The notes under the pieces were generated by a model, which was not told the DNA's origin, made no database searches, and saw only the letters and a program-made list of their open reading frames with translations. The translations under genes were made by a program, and so were the position numbers. A stretch of DNA of 64,000 nucleotides, from positions 7,849,001-7,913,000 of the forward strand of contig NZ_CP023694.1 in the NCBI RefSeq assembly GCF_008705135.1, in the 5' to 3' direction. The stretch comes from Streptomyces coeruleorubidus. GTDB lineage: Bacteria; Actinomycetota; Actinomycetes; Streptomycetales; Streptomycetaceae. This document shows positions 1 to 7,697 of the stretch, one piece after another. Within the stretch, counting starts at the first letter, position 1. Each line of letters opens with the position of its first letter.

Positions 1-812
1 CGGTGGTCGCCGACCCGCTCGGCGCCCGCGAGCCGGCGCTCGATGGAGACGCCGACCTCGCAGCCGAGGGCGTTCGCGACCGCGAGCGTCTCGGTCATCA
101 TGATCTCGATGACCTTGCGTGTGCCGCCGTGCAGGCACATCTGCCGCATGGTCGCGCGGGCCAGCGCGCTGATCGGATTGAAGGAGATGTTGCCCAGCAG
201 CTTGAGCCAGATGTCGTTGCGGACGTCCGGTTCGACCGGGCACTTCAGGCCGCCCGCCTGCATGGCCTCGCTGAACGCCACGCACCGCGTGGACACGCTC
301 CGGTCGGGCTCGCCGACGGAGAACCGGGTGCCCTCCAAATGCCGTATGACGCCCGGCCCTTCGAGCTCGGTCGCCGCGTAGACGACACACCCGACGGCCC
401 GTTCGGGCGCGAGCACCGCACTGACCGCGCCGTCCGGGTCCACGCTCTCGACGCGGTGGCCGTCGTACGGGCCGCCGTGCCGGTGGAAGTACCACCAGGG
501 GATGCCGTTCTGGGCGGCCACGACCGCCGTCGTGTCGCCCAGCAGCGGTGCGATCAGCGGCCCGCACGCCGCGTACGCGTTGGCCTTCAGGCCGAGGAAG
601 ACGTAATCGGCCGGGCCGACTTCGGCCGGGTCGTCGGTCGCGTGGGGGTGCGCGGTGAAGTCGCCGCGCGGGCTGCGCACCCGGACTCCGTGCCGCCTCA
701 TGGCCGCCAGATGCGGTCCACGGGCGATGAGATGCACATCGGCGCCCGCGCGGTGGAGCGCGGCGCCGACGTAGGCGCCGATGGCCCCGGCGCCGAGAAC
801 TGCGACTTTCAC
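1..812 (-). CDS. 2-dehydropantoate 2-reductase-like protein (3' end cut by window edge)
   Basis: NADPH-dependent ketopantoate reductase family, which in its classical form reduces 2-dehydropantoate to pantoate for pantothenate and CoA synthesis. The reverse strand reads from a GTG at 812 with an N-terminal Rossmann motif MKVAVLGAGAIGAYVG. Later family hallmarks are AAQNGIPWW and the C-terminal-domain segment WLKLLGNISFNPISALARAT. About 270 residues are visible and the C-terminus lies beyond base 1. It is divergent from the OFA transporter, sharing a 223-base promoter region that carries operator-like sequences. Streptomycetes usually carry several members of this family, so a different 2-oxo acid substrate is possible; its setting beside an organic-acid transporter and a GntR regulator favours a catabolic role. 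The family is clear; the pantothenate role is only inferred. Confidence 0.85.
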   Translation of the reverse strand, partial: MKVAVLGAGAIGAYVGAALHRAGADVHLIARGPHLAAMRRHGVRVRSPRGDFTAHPHATDDPAEVGPADYVFLGLKANAYAACGPLIAPLLGDTTAVVAAQNGIPWWYFHRHGGPYDGHRVESVDPDGAVSAVLAPERAVGCVVYAATELEGPGVIRHLEGTRFSVGEPDRSVSTRCVAFSEAMQAGGLKCPVEPDVRNDIWLKLLGNISFNPISALARATMRQMCLHGGTRKVIEIMMTETLAVANALGCEVGVSIERRLAGAERVGDH

Positions 813-903
813 GGGAACACTCCGTTCGGTTTGAGGGATACCGCGGAGGTGACTGCCGAGTGGCCGGCTCACGGCCGGTGTCAGCTCGTGTCGACGGAAT
901 ATT

Positions 904-918
904 GTCTACAGTATGGAC
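904..918. promoter_or_regulatory. candidate GntR operator upstream of OFA transporter (site 1)
   Basis: GTCTACAGTATGGAC is an imperfect palindrome. Its first nine bases, GTCTACAGT, recur exactly in inverse orientation at 3626-3634 before the GntR gene, and the TACAGT core recurs at 31678-31683 before the ThDP enzyme gene. Reading this as a GntR-family operator is inference from position and recurrence. Confidence 0.55.
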
Positions 919-976
919 GTTGGGTCAGCAAGGGTCCGTGCGATGACCGTTCGGCGCATGCTGGATACCGCTCATC

Positions 977-990
977 GCATACGGTCGACG
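977..990. promoter_or_regulatory. candidate GntR operator upstream of OFA transporter (site 2)
   Basis: GCATACGGTCGACG differs at one of 14 positions from GCATACAGTCGACG at 31675-31688, which is one arm of a perfect inverted repeat in the oxalate-type gene region. It lies 45 bases before the transporter start. Confidence 0.5.
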
Positions 991-1035
991 CGCCGCCTTC
1001 TCAACTCCCCTGCGACTGCCTACCGTTCCGGGTTC

Positions 1036-2367
1036 ATGAGTCCCCCAGTCGCGCCCCCGGGCTGGAGCCGCTGGCTCGTTCCGCCCGCCGCTCTCTCCGT
1101 ACATCTCTCCATCGGCCAGGCCTACGCCTGGAGCGTGTTCAAGCCGCCCCTCGAGTCAGCGCTCGGCCTCAGCGGCACGCAGAGCGCGCTGCCCTTCCAG
1201 CTCGGCATCGTCATGCTGGGCCTGTCCGCCGCGTTCGGCGGCACCCTCGTCGAGTGCAACGGGCCGCGCTGGGCGATGACCGTCGCCCTGGTCTGCTTCT
1301 CGTCCGGCTTCCTGCTCTCCGCGCTGGGCGCGGCCACCGAGCAGTACTGGCTGATCGTCCTCGGCTACGGCTTCGTCGGCGGTATCGGCCTCGGCATCGG
1401 CTACATCTCGCCGGTCTCCACCCTGATCAAGTGGTTCCCGGACCGGCCCGGCATGGCCACCGGCATCGCCATCATGGGCTTCGGGGGCGGTGCGCTCATC
1501 GCCTCGCCGTGGTCGGCGCAGATGCTGGAGTCGTTCGGCGCCGACAGCTCCGGGATCGCACTGGCCTTCCTGGTGCACGGGCTGACGTACGCGGTCTTCA
1601 TGCTGCTCGGCGTGCTGCTGGTGCGGGTGCCGCGCACGGAGAAGCCGGTGGACAGCGGGCCGAGCGTCCTCGCCGGCCCGCAGGTCTCCGCGAACCAGGC
1701 CATCCGCACCCCGCAGTTCTGGTGCCTGTGGATCGTGCTCTGCATGAACGTCACCGCCGGCATCGGGATCCTGGAGAAGGCCGCCCCGATGATCACGGAC
1801 TTCTTCGCGGACACCTCCACGCCCGTGTCGGTGACGGCCGCCGCCGGCTTCGTCGCGCTGCTGTCGGCGGCGAACATGGCGGGACGCATCGCCTGGTCCT
1901 CGACGTCCGACCTGATCGGCCGCAAGAACATCTACCGCGTCTACCTGGGCGTCGGCGCGCTGATGTACGCGCTCATCGCCCTGTTCGGCGACTCCTCCAA
2001 GCCCCTGTTCGTCCTGTGCGCACTGGTGATCCTGTCCTTCTACGGCGGTGGCTTCGCGACCGTTCCGGCGTATCTGAAGGACCTGTTCGGCACGTACCAG
2101 GTCGGCGCCATCCACGGGCGGCTGCTCACCGCCTGGTCCACGGCCGGAGTGCTCGGACCGCTGATCGTGAACTGGATCGCCGACCGGCAGGAGGAGGCCG
2201 GCCGGCACGGCGCGGCCCTGTACGGAATGTCGTTCGTCATCATGATCGGGCTGCTCGTCGTCGGCTTCGTCGCCAACGAACTCGTGCGGCCCGTCCACCC
2301 GCGTCATCACGTCCCGGCACCGAAGGAGGCCGCGCATGTCCAGCGGCACCAGTCAGAGTCCGCCTAG
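1036..2367 (+). CDS. OFA-family MFS transporter (oxalate/formate antiporter-like)
   Basis: Membrane transporter of the major facilitator superfamily, 443 residues with roughly 12 hydrophobic segments. It opens with GWSRWLVPPAALSVHLSIGQAYAWSVFKP, the first segment typical of the oxalate:formate antiporter (OFA) family, followed by the conserved GGIGLGIGYISPVSTLIKWFPDR loop motif. I chose the ATG at 1036 because the extra 41 residues possible from 913 are arginine-rich, not family-like, and would overlap the proposed operator. The next gene, a 46-residue membrane peptide, starts 32 bases inside this one. Family members exchange small dicarboxylates or monocarboxylates such as oxalate and formate; the substrate here is not shown. 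The operator-like sites upstream match those near the second OFA transporter region at 25-32 kb, suggesting common control. Confidence 0.88.
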   Translation: MSPPVAPPGWSRWLVPPAALSVHLSIGQAYAWSVFKPPLESALGLSGTQSALPFQLGIVMLGLSAAFGGTLVECNGPRWAMTVALVCFSSGFLLSALGAATEQYWLIVLGYGFVGGIGLGIGYISPVSTLIKWFPDRPGMATGIAIMGFGGGALIASPWSAQMLESFGADSSGIALAFLVHGLTYAVFMLLGVLLVRVPRTEKPVDSGPSVLAGPQVSANQAIRTPQFWCLWIVLCMNVTAGIGILEKAAPMITDFFADTSTPVSVTAAAGFVALLSAANMAGRIAWSSTSDLIGRKNIYRVYLGVGALMYALIALFGDSSKPLFVLCALVILSFYGGGFATVPAYLKDLFGTYQVGAIHGRLLTAWSTAGVLGPLIVNWIADRQEEAGRHGAALYGMSFVIMIGLLVVGFVANELVRPVHPRHHVPAPKEAAHVQRHQSESA

Positions 2368-2476
2368 CCCGGACCGGCGGGGGCTGATCGCCTTCGCCTG
2401 GGTGTGGGTGGGCGTACCGCTCGCCTACGGGCTGTACGAGCTGGTCCGCAAGGCGACCCAGCTGTTCACCGGCTAG
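2336..2476 (+). CDS. small membrane protein, MFS transporter small subunit type (46 aa)
   Basis: A 46-codon ORF that begins inside the 3' end of the OFA transporter gene (32-base overlap, different frame), preceded by GAAGGAGG at 2321-2328. The sequence begins MSSGTSQSPPSPDRRGLIAF, continues with one hydrophobic segment (about residues 17-35, rich in Trp, Val and Leu) and ends with a short amphipathic tail KATQLFTG. Small one-helix proteins of this kind accompany many actinobacterial OFA transporters and are annotated as a transporter small subunit; I recall this from family annotation. The strong Shine-Dalgarno sequence and the overlap argue that it is translated. A role in stabilising or assisting the transporter is inference. 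Confidence 0.75.
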   Translation: MSSGTSQSPPSPDRRGLIAFAWVWVGVPLAYGLYELVRKATQLFTG

Positions 2477-2628
2477 CCGTGTGACAGGTGCTCGGTCGTC
2501 CGAGGTCCTGACCGAAGCTGACAACGCGGGCACCTGTTTCCTGTCGCCTTGGCTGCCGCCGTACCCGCGAGTCACTGATCAGACTGGTGGATCCCGCTAC
2601 CCAAGTTTCCACGAGGGGGACCGCCCAC

Positions 2629-3567
2629 ATGAACGGCTCGCGCATCGCCGCCGTCGGCCACTACCAGCCCGCCAAGGTACTCACCAACGAGGACCTGGCG
2701 GGCATGGTCGACACCAGTGACGAGTGGATCAGGAGCCGGGTGGGCATCAGCACGCGCCACATCGCCGGCCCCGACGAACCCGTCGACGAGCTGGCCGCCC
2801 ACGCCGCCGCCAAGGCCCTCGCGGCGGCCGGGCTGACCCCCGCCGACATCGACCTGGTGCTGGTCGCCACCTCCACCGCCGTCGACCGCTCGCCCAACAC
2901 GGCCGCCCGGGTCGCGGCCCGCCTCGGCATCCCGCAGGCCGCCACGATGGACCTCAACGTCGTGTGCGCCGGCTTCACCCACGCCCTGGCCACCGCCGAC
3001 CACGCCGTCCGCGCCGGGGGCTCGAGCCGGGCCCTGGTCATCGGGGCCGACAAGATGTCCGAGGTGACCGACTGGAGCGACCGCACGACCTGCGTGCTCG
3101 TCGGCGACGGGGCCGGGGCCGCGGTCGTGGAGGCCGCCGACGAGCCCGGCATCGGGCCGGTGCTGTGGGGCTCGGTGCCCGAGATGGGGAACGCGGTGCG
3201 GATCGAGGGCACGCCGCCGCGTTTCGCGCAGGAGGGGCAGAGCGTCTACCGCTGGGCGACGACCCAGCTGCCGCCCATCGCGCGGCGGGCGTGCGAGCGG
3301 GCCGGGCTGGAGCCGGCCGACCTCGCGGCGGTCGTACTGCATCAGGCCAACCTGCGCATCATCGAACCCCTCGCGGAGAAGATCGGCGCCGTGAACGCGG
3401 TCGTCGCGCGCGATGTCACGGAGTCCGGCAACACGTCGGCCGCGAGCATCCCGCTCGCCCTGTCCAAGCTGGTCGAGCAGGGTGCGGTCGCCGCGGGTGA
3501 CCCGGTCCTGCTGTTCGGCTTCGGCGGGAACCTGTCGTACGCCGGGCAGGTCGTCCGCTGCCCGTGA
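2629..3567 (+). CDS. 3-oxoacyl-ACP synthase III-like (KAS III/FabH family)
   Basis: Condensing enzyme of the thiolase fold, 312 residues. The KAS III catalytic triad is visible: Cys113 in VVCAGFTHAL, His238 in VVLHQANLRI and Asn268 in ESGNTSAASIP. The N-terminal SDEWIRSRVGISTRHIA segment is also typical. The start at 2629 follows GAGGGGGA. FabH condenses acetyl-CoA with malonyl-ACP to start fatty acid synthesis, but no acpP, fabD or fabF is nearby, so this is more likely a FabH paralogue with another acyl substrate. It lies between the OFA transporter pair and the GntR gene, all in the same direction; the 152-base gap before it leaves room for its own promoter. The family is sure and the substrate is unknown. 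Confidence 0.88.
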   Translation: MNGSRIAAVGHYQPAKVLTNEDLAGMVDTSDEWIRSRVGISTRHIAGPDEPVDELAAHAAAKALAAAGLTPADIDLVLVATSTAVDRSPNTAARVAARLGIPQAATMDLNVVCAGFTHALATADHAVRAGGSSRALVIGADKMSEVTDWSDRTTCVLVGDGAGAAVVEAADEPGIGPVLWGSVPEMGNAVRIEGTPPRFAQEGQSVYRWATTQLPPIARRACERAGLEPADLAAVVLHQANLRIIEPLAEKIGAVNAVVARDVTESGNTSAASIPLALSKLVEQGAVAAGDPVLLFGFGGNLSYAGQVVRCP

Positions 3568-3621
3568 GCCCCGTTGCGGTGTGACGCGGTCAACTCCCTG
3601 AAGCCCTGGCTCTTGTGCGCC

Positions 3622-3634
3622 GTAGACTGTAGAC
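3622..3634. promoter_or_regulatory. candidate autoregulatory operator before GntR gene
   Basis: GTAGACTGTAGAC contains the reverse complement of GTCTACAGT (904-912). It is followed by a further ATACTGA half-site around 3647-3653. Both lie 60-95 bases before the regulator start, as expected for autoregulation, which is inferred. Confidence 0.5.
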
Positions 3635-3714
3635 GAAAGACAATCGATACTGAGTCTGTGGCGACACCGGCTTCCGCCGCGCTGTGCACGGCCCTGCCGA
3701 GGAGGGGGACCGCG

Positions 3715-4392
3715 ATGCTGTCGACAGGATTGCCCCAGGGGGCGGTACCCAAGCTGGAACGCCCGGGTCCGCTGCGCGACCGCGTCTACGAGGCACTGCT
3801 CGAACTCATCACCACCCGTGCCCTCCAGCCCGGCCAGCACCTCGTGGAGAGCGAACTCGCGGGGCATCTGGGGGTCTCCCGGCAGCCGGTGCGCGAGGCG
3901 TTGCAGCGCCTCAACACCGAGGGGTGGGTCGATCTGCGGCCCGCCCAGGGCGCGTTCGTGCACGAGCCGACGGAGGAGGAGGCCGACCAGCTCCTCACGG
4001 TCCGTACGCTCCTGGAGGCCGAGGCGGCCCGGCTCGCCGCGGCGGGCGCGGACAGCGCCGGCATCGCCGCGCTGGAAGCGCTGTGCGCGGAGGGCGAGAA
4101 GGCCGTCGAGGCGGACGACGTCGACGGGGCCGTCGCCATGAACGCCCGCTTCCACGCGAAGGTCATGGAGCTCGCCGGCAACGCCGTCCTCGCCGAACTG
4201 GCCGCCCAGGTCGACCGCCGCGTCCGCTGGTACTACACGCCGGTCGCCCGACAGCGGGGCCACCAGTCCTGGATCGAACACCGCGCGCTCATCGCCGCGA
4301 TCACCGACCGCGACGAACAGCGGGCCACCCGCCTGATGCGCGAACACACGGAGCACACGAGGCGCTCGTACCACGCGCGGGCGCGTTCGTAG
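3715..4392 (+). CDS. GntR-family transcriptional regulator, FadR/FCD subfamily
   Basis: DNA-binding regulator of 225 residues. The N-terminal winged helix-turn-helix (about residues 20-85) carries the GntR signature LVESELAGHLGVSRQPVREALQ. The C-terminal helical FCD domain (about 95-220) contains the ligand or metal-binding histidines in FHAKVME, HRALIAAI and MREHTEHT. The start at 3715 follows GAGGAGGGGG; upstream in-frame sequence is not family-like. FCD regulators usually bind organic acids and repress catabolic genes. Operator-like repeats occur in its own promoter, before the OFA transporter and, 28 kb away, before the ThDP enzyme gene, so it is my candidate regulator of both organic-acid modules. 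Direct binding is inference. Confidence 0.9.
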   Translation: MLSTGLPQGAVPKLERPGPLRDRVYEALLELITTRALQPGQHLVESELAGHLGVSRQPVREALQRLNTEGWVDLRPAQGAFVHEPTEEEADQLLTVRTLLEAEAARLAAAGADSAGIAALEALCAEGEKAVEADDVDGAVAMNARFHAKVMELAGNAVLAELAAQVDRRVRWYYTPVARQRGHQSWIEHRALIAAITDRDEQRATRLMREHTEHTRRSYHARARS

Positions 4393-4395
4393 GCC

Positions 4396-4618
4396 TCAGC
4401 CGGCCGTCAGCACCGCCTGGGTCTGCGTCGTCTCACCCACCAGGGTGCCGTCCTCTTCACGCAGGTCCGTCCGCACGGCGATGTGGGAGCGCCCCACGTG
4501 CACGGGTCGTGCCTCGGCGTGGACGGTGCCCGACCGCACGGCGTGTCAGCGCGATGCCCAGCCCGTCGGCGAAGGGCACCGCCTTCAGCAGTGCTTCGGG
4601 AGCAGGGGTGCCGGTCAT
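4396..4618 (-). pseudogene. hotdog (PaaI-type) thioesterase remnant with internal deletion and frame change
   Basis: The reverse strand starts with ATG at 4618 and reads MTGTPAPEALLKAVPFADGL followed by GIAL, the usual N-terminus of actinobacterial PaaI-like hotdog thioesterases. It then jumps, in another frame, to GTVHAEARPVHVGRSHIAVR continuing with a DLREEDGTLVGETTQTQAVL-like C-terminal strand pair, and stops at 4396. The 223-base length is not a multiple of three, and the central part of the fold, including the Gly-rich substrate-binding helix, is absent. The simplest reading is a gene inactivated by an internal deletion of some 200 bases at about 4540. A sequencing error could explain the frame change but not the missing middle. 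Confidence 0.7.
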
Positions 4619-4683
4619 GCGGGACCTCCCTCTGGGGTGACCAGGACTGATGCCGGCCTGACCCCGGCCGCTCTGACGGTCCA

Positions 4684-4698
4684 TTACCTGGGAGGTAA
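4684..4698. promoter_or_regulatory. inverted repeat TTACCT-GGG-AGGTAA
   Basis: A perfect 6-3-6 inverted repeat lies 66 bases upstream of the broken thioesterase start and 166 bases before the ROK gene. It resembles a repressor operator, possibly the relic operator of the thioesterase gene. No cognate regulator can be assigned from this window. Confidence 0.4.
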
Positions 4699-4863
4699 GG
4701 CAGACAGCACCGCGCCTTTGTCCTCTGAGTGGAAAAAGTAGGGGGCAATTCCTGCGCGACTTCTTCCCACCTTCGGCAGCCGCTGCTACGTTCCCTCCGA
4801 AAGCAAGCCACTGATGTGGCGGAAAACCGGCGCGCACAGGCCGATTGAGGCGGGGAGGGGCTC

Positions 4864-6054
4864 GTGAGACGTATGACCGCACGACCCGGGAACGCCCACC
4901 AGGCCCGACTGCTCAAGCTGCTGCGCGACGGCGGCCCCAACTCCCGTGCCCAGCTGGGCGACCAGGTCGACCTCTCGCGGTCCAAGCTCGCCGTGGAGGT
5001 GGACCGGCTGCTGGAGACGGGGCTGGTCGTGGCCGACGGACTCGCCGCCTCGCGCGGCGGCCGCCGCTCCCACAACATCCGGCTCAACCCCGGGCTGCGC
5101 TTCCTCGGCGTCGACATCGGCGCGACCTCGGTCGACGTCGCCGTCACCAACGCCGAACTGGAGACGCTCGGGCACATCAACCACCCCATGGACGTGCGCG
5201 AGGGCCCGGTCGCGGTCTTCGAGCAGGTCCTGGCCATGGCCGCCAAGCTGAAGGCCTCGGGGCTCGCGGAGGGATTCGACGGCGCCGGCATCGGCGTCCC
5301 GGGCCCGGTCCGCTTCCCCGAGGGCATCCCGGTGGCCCCGCCGATCATGCCGGGCTGGGACGGCTTCCCCGTGCGGGAGGCGCTCAGCCAGGAACTCGGC
5401 TGCCCTGTCATGGTCGACAACGACGTGAACCTCATGGCGATGGGGGAGCAGCACGCGGGCGTCGCCCGCACCGTCGCCGACTTCCTCTGCGTCAAGATCG
5501 GCACGGGCATCGGCTGCGGCATCGTCGTCGGCGGTGAGGTCTACCGCGGTACGACGGGCAGCGCCGGCGACATCGGGCACATCCAGGCCGTGCCCGACGG
5601 CCGTCCGTGCGCCTGCGGCAACCGGGGCTGCCTGGAGGCCCACTTCAGCGGGGCGGCCCTCGCCCGTGACGCCACGGAGGCCGCCCAGCAGGGGCTCTCC
5701 GCCGAACTGGCCTCGCGGCTGGAGACCAACGGCGGCCTCAGCGCCGTCGACGTCGCCGCCGCGGCCGCCGCCGGCGACGCCACCGCGCTCGACCTGATCC
5801 GCGAGGGCGGCAACCGCACCGGCCAGGTCATCGCCGGCCTGGTCAGCTTCTTCAACCCGGGCCTGGTGGTGATCGGCGGCGGGGTGACCGGCCTCGGCCA
5901 CACCCTGCTCGCCGCGATCCGCACCCAGGTCTACCGCCAGTCGCTGCCCCTCGCGACCGGCAACCTGCCCATCGTCCTGGGCGAGTTGGGACCCGCTGCC
6001 GGAGTCATCGGCGCGGCCCGGCTCATCAGCGACCATCTGTTCTCACCCGCGTAG
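4864..6054 (+). CDS. ROK-family transcriptional regulator
   Basis: Sugar-responsive regulator of 396 residues. An N-terminal winged helix (about residues 10-75, with RAQLGDQVDLSRSKLAVEVDRLL) is followed by a ROK sugar-kinase-like domain. Visible ROK hallmarks are GVDIGATSVDVAV (ATP-binding-like), GVPGPV, VDNDVNLMAMGE, GTGIGCGIV and the zinc motif CACGNRGCLE. The GTG at 4864 follows GGCGGGGAGGGG; an ATG three codons on (4873) is an alternative. It sits directly before a sugar ABC transporter in the same direction, 125 bases away, and probably represses it until a sugar or sugar phosphate is bound. The N-terminal HTH marks it as a regulator rather than a glucokinase. Confidence 0.92.
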   Translation: MRRMTARPGNAHQARLLKLLRDGGPNSRAQLGDQVDLSRSKLAVEVDRLLETGLVVADGLAASRGGRRSHNIRLNPGLRFLGVDIGATSVDVAVTNAELETLGHINHPMDVREGPVAVFEQVLAMAAKLKASGLAEGFDGAGIGVPGPVRFPEGIPVAPPIMPGWDGFPVREALSQELGCPVMVDNDVNLMAMGEQHAGVARTVADFLCVKIGTGIGCGIVVGGEVYRGTTGSAGDIGHIQAVPDGRPCACGNRGCLEAHFSGAALARDATEAAQQGLSAELASRLETNGGLSAVDVAAAAAAGDATALDLIREGGNRTGQVIAGLVSFFNPGLVVIGGGVTGLGHTLLAAIRTQVYRQSLPLATGNLPIVLGELGPAAGVIGAARLISDHLFSPA

Positions 6055-6179
6055 TCCTTCTCGACAGCACGGCTCACAGCACGGCTCACCAGCACAGCTC
6101 CCTGCTCCGCCCTGCCTAGCACACGCCTGCCCGAAAAGCGCCCTGCAACCGGCCCGCACGCCCGCCAAGGGGAATCCGC

Positions 6180-7697
6180 ATGGCACCAGAACCACCGCTG
6201 CTCAGCATGTCCGGCATCACCAAGTCGTTCCCCGGAGTCCGGGCCCTCGACGGCGTCGACCTCGACGTCCAGGCCGGAGAGGTGCACTGCCTGCTCGGCC
6301 AGAACGGCGCCGGGAAATCCACCCTCATCAAGGTGCTCGCCGGCGCCCACCAGCCCGGCACCGGCGAGATCCGCTGGCGCGGCGAGGCGGTCACACTCCG
6401 CTCGCCGATCGCCGCCATGCGCCTCGGCATCGCCACCATCTACCAGGAACTCGACCTGGTGGAGCACCTGTCGGTCGCAGAGAACGTCCACCTGGGCCAC
6501 GAGCCGACCACCGCCGGGTTCGTCGTCCGGGGGAAGGCCGCGAAGGAGTCGACGTCCGCCCTGCTCAAGCGACTTGGGCACGCGGAGATCGATCCGGCCC
6601 GGCTCGTCGGGGAGCTGTCCGCGGCCCAGCAGCAGATCGTGTCCATGGCCCGGGCACTCTCCCACGACGTGCGGCTCATCGTGATGGACGAACCGTCCGC
6701 CGCCCTCGACCCGGACGAAGTCGACAACCTCTTCCGCATCGTCGGCGACCTGACCGCCACCGGTGTCGCCGTCGTCTACATCTCGCACCGCCTGGAGGAG
6801 ATCCGGCGCATCGGCGACCGGGTGACCGTGCTCAAGGACGGTCGGGCCGTGGCGAACGGACTGCCGGCGAAGACGACCCCCACCCGCGAAGTCGTCGCGC
6901 TGATGACGGGCCGCAACGTCGAGTACGTCTTTCCCGACCGGCCCGTCTCCCCGCCGCCCGGCGAACCGGTGCTCACCGTCCGGGGCCTGTCCCGCGCCGG
7001 GGAGTTCGAACCCCTCGACCTGGAGGTACGGCCGGGCGAGATCGTCGGCCTGGCCGGACTCGTCGGCTCGGGCCGCTCCGAGATCCTGGAGACCGTATAC
7101 GGAGCCAGGAAACCGACGTCCGGTCAGGTGCTGGTCGACGGCAAGCCGTTGAAGCCGGGCAGCGTCCGGGCCGCCGTCCGGGCCGGACTGGGGCTCGCCC
7201 CCGAGGAACGCAAGGCGCAGGCCCTGCTGATGCTGGAGTCCGTCACCCGCAACGTGTCGGTCTCCTCCATGTCCCGCTTCTCGCGCGGCGGCTGGATCGA
7301 CCGGGGCGCCGAACTCGGCGCCGCCCGGGCCGCGACCCGCGAGTTGTCGCTCAGGCCCGACAACCCGTCGGTACCCGTGCGCACCCTGTCCGGCGGCAAC
7401 CAGCAAAAGGCCGTCCTGGCCCGCTGGCTGCTGCGCGGCTGCCGGGTGCTGCTGCTCGACGAACCCACCCGCGGCGTCGACGTCGGCGCCCGCGCCGAAC
7501 TGTACGCGGTCGTCCGCCGGCTGGCCGACGAAGGCCTGGCCGTGCTGCTGGTCTCCAGCGAGGTGCCCGAGGTGCTCGGCCTCGCCGACCGCGTCCTGGT
7601 GCTGCGGGAGGGCCGTGTGGTCCACACGGCACCCGCGCGCGAACTCGACGAACACCGCGTACTCGACCTGGTCATGGAAGGAAGCCCGGCGTCATGA
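6180..7697 (+). CDS. sugar ABC transporter, ATP-binding protein (two NBDs)
   Basis: Cytoplasmic energy-coupling subunit of a ribose/xylose/inositol-type (CUT2) importer, 505 residues with two nucleotide-binding domains. Domain 1 has Walker A GQNGAGKST (residues 40-48), an altered signature LSAAQQQ and Walker B LIVMDEPSAALD. Domain 2 has the degenerate Walker A GLVGSGRSE, a canonical LSGGNQQKA signature and Walker B VLLLDEPTRGVD, the usual asymmetry of RbsA/XylG proteins. The ATG at 6180 is preceded by AAGGGGAAT. Its stop overlaps the permease start (ATGA), so the two are translationally coupled. First gene of an operon with permease, binding protein, oxidoreductase and isomerase, probably under the upstream ROK regulator. 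Confidence 0.95.
   Translation: MAPEPPLLSMSGITKSFPGVRALDGVDLDVQAGEVHCLLGQNGAGKSTLIKVLAGAHQPGTGEIRWRGEAVTLRSPIAAMRLGIATIYQELDLVEHLSVAENVHLGHEPTTAGFVVRGKAAKESTSALLKRLGHAEIDPARLVGELSAAQQQIVSMARALSHDVRLIVMDEPSAALDPDEVDNLFRIVGDLTATGVAVVYISHRLEEIRRIGDRVTVLKDGRAVANGLPAKTTPTREVVALMTGRNVEYVFPDRPVSPPPGEPVLTVRGLSRAGEFEPLDLEVRPGEIVGLAGLVGSGRSEILETVYGARKPTSGQVLVDGKPLKPGSVRAAVRAGLGLAPEERKAQALLMLESVTRNVSVSSMSRFSRGGWIDRGAELGAARAATRELSLRPDNPSVPVRTLSGGNQQKAVLARWLLRGCRVLLLDEPTRGVDVGARAELYAVVRRLADEGLAVLLVSSEVPEVLGLADRVLVLREGRVVHTAPARELDEHRVLDLVMEGSPAS

Noticed and set aside
6055..6179. Short direct repeat (cagcacggctcac) before the sugar ABC operon as a possible ROK operator
   Set aside because: The copies are adjacent, irregular and not palindromic; they look like a chance duplication rather than a binding site.
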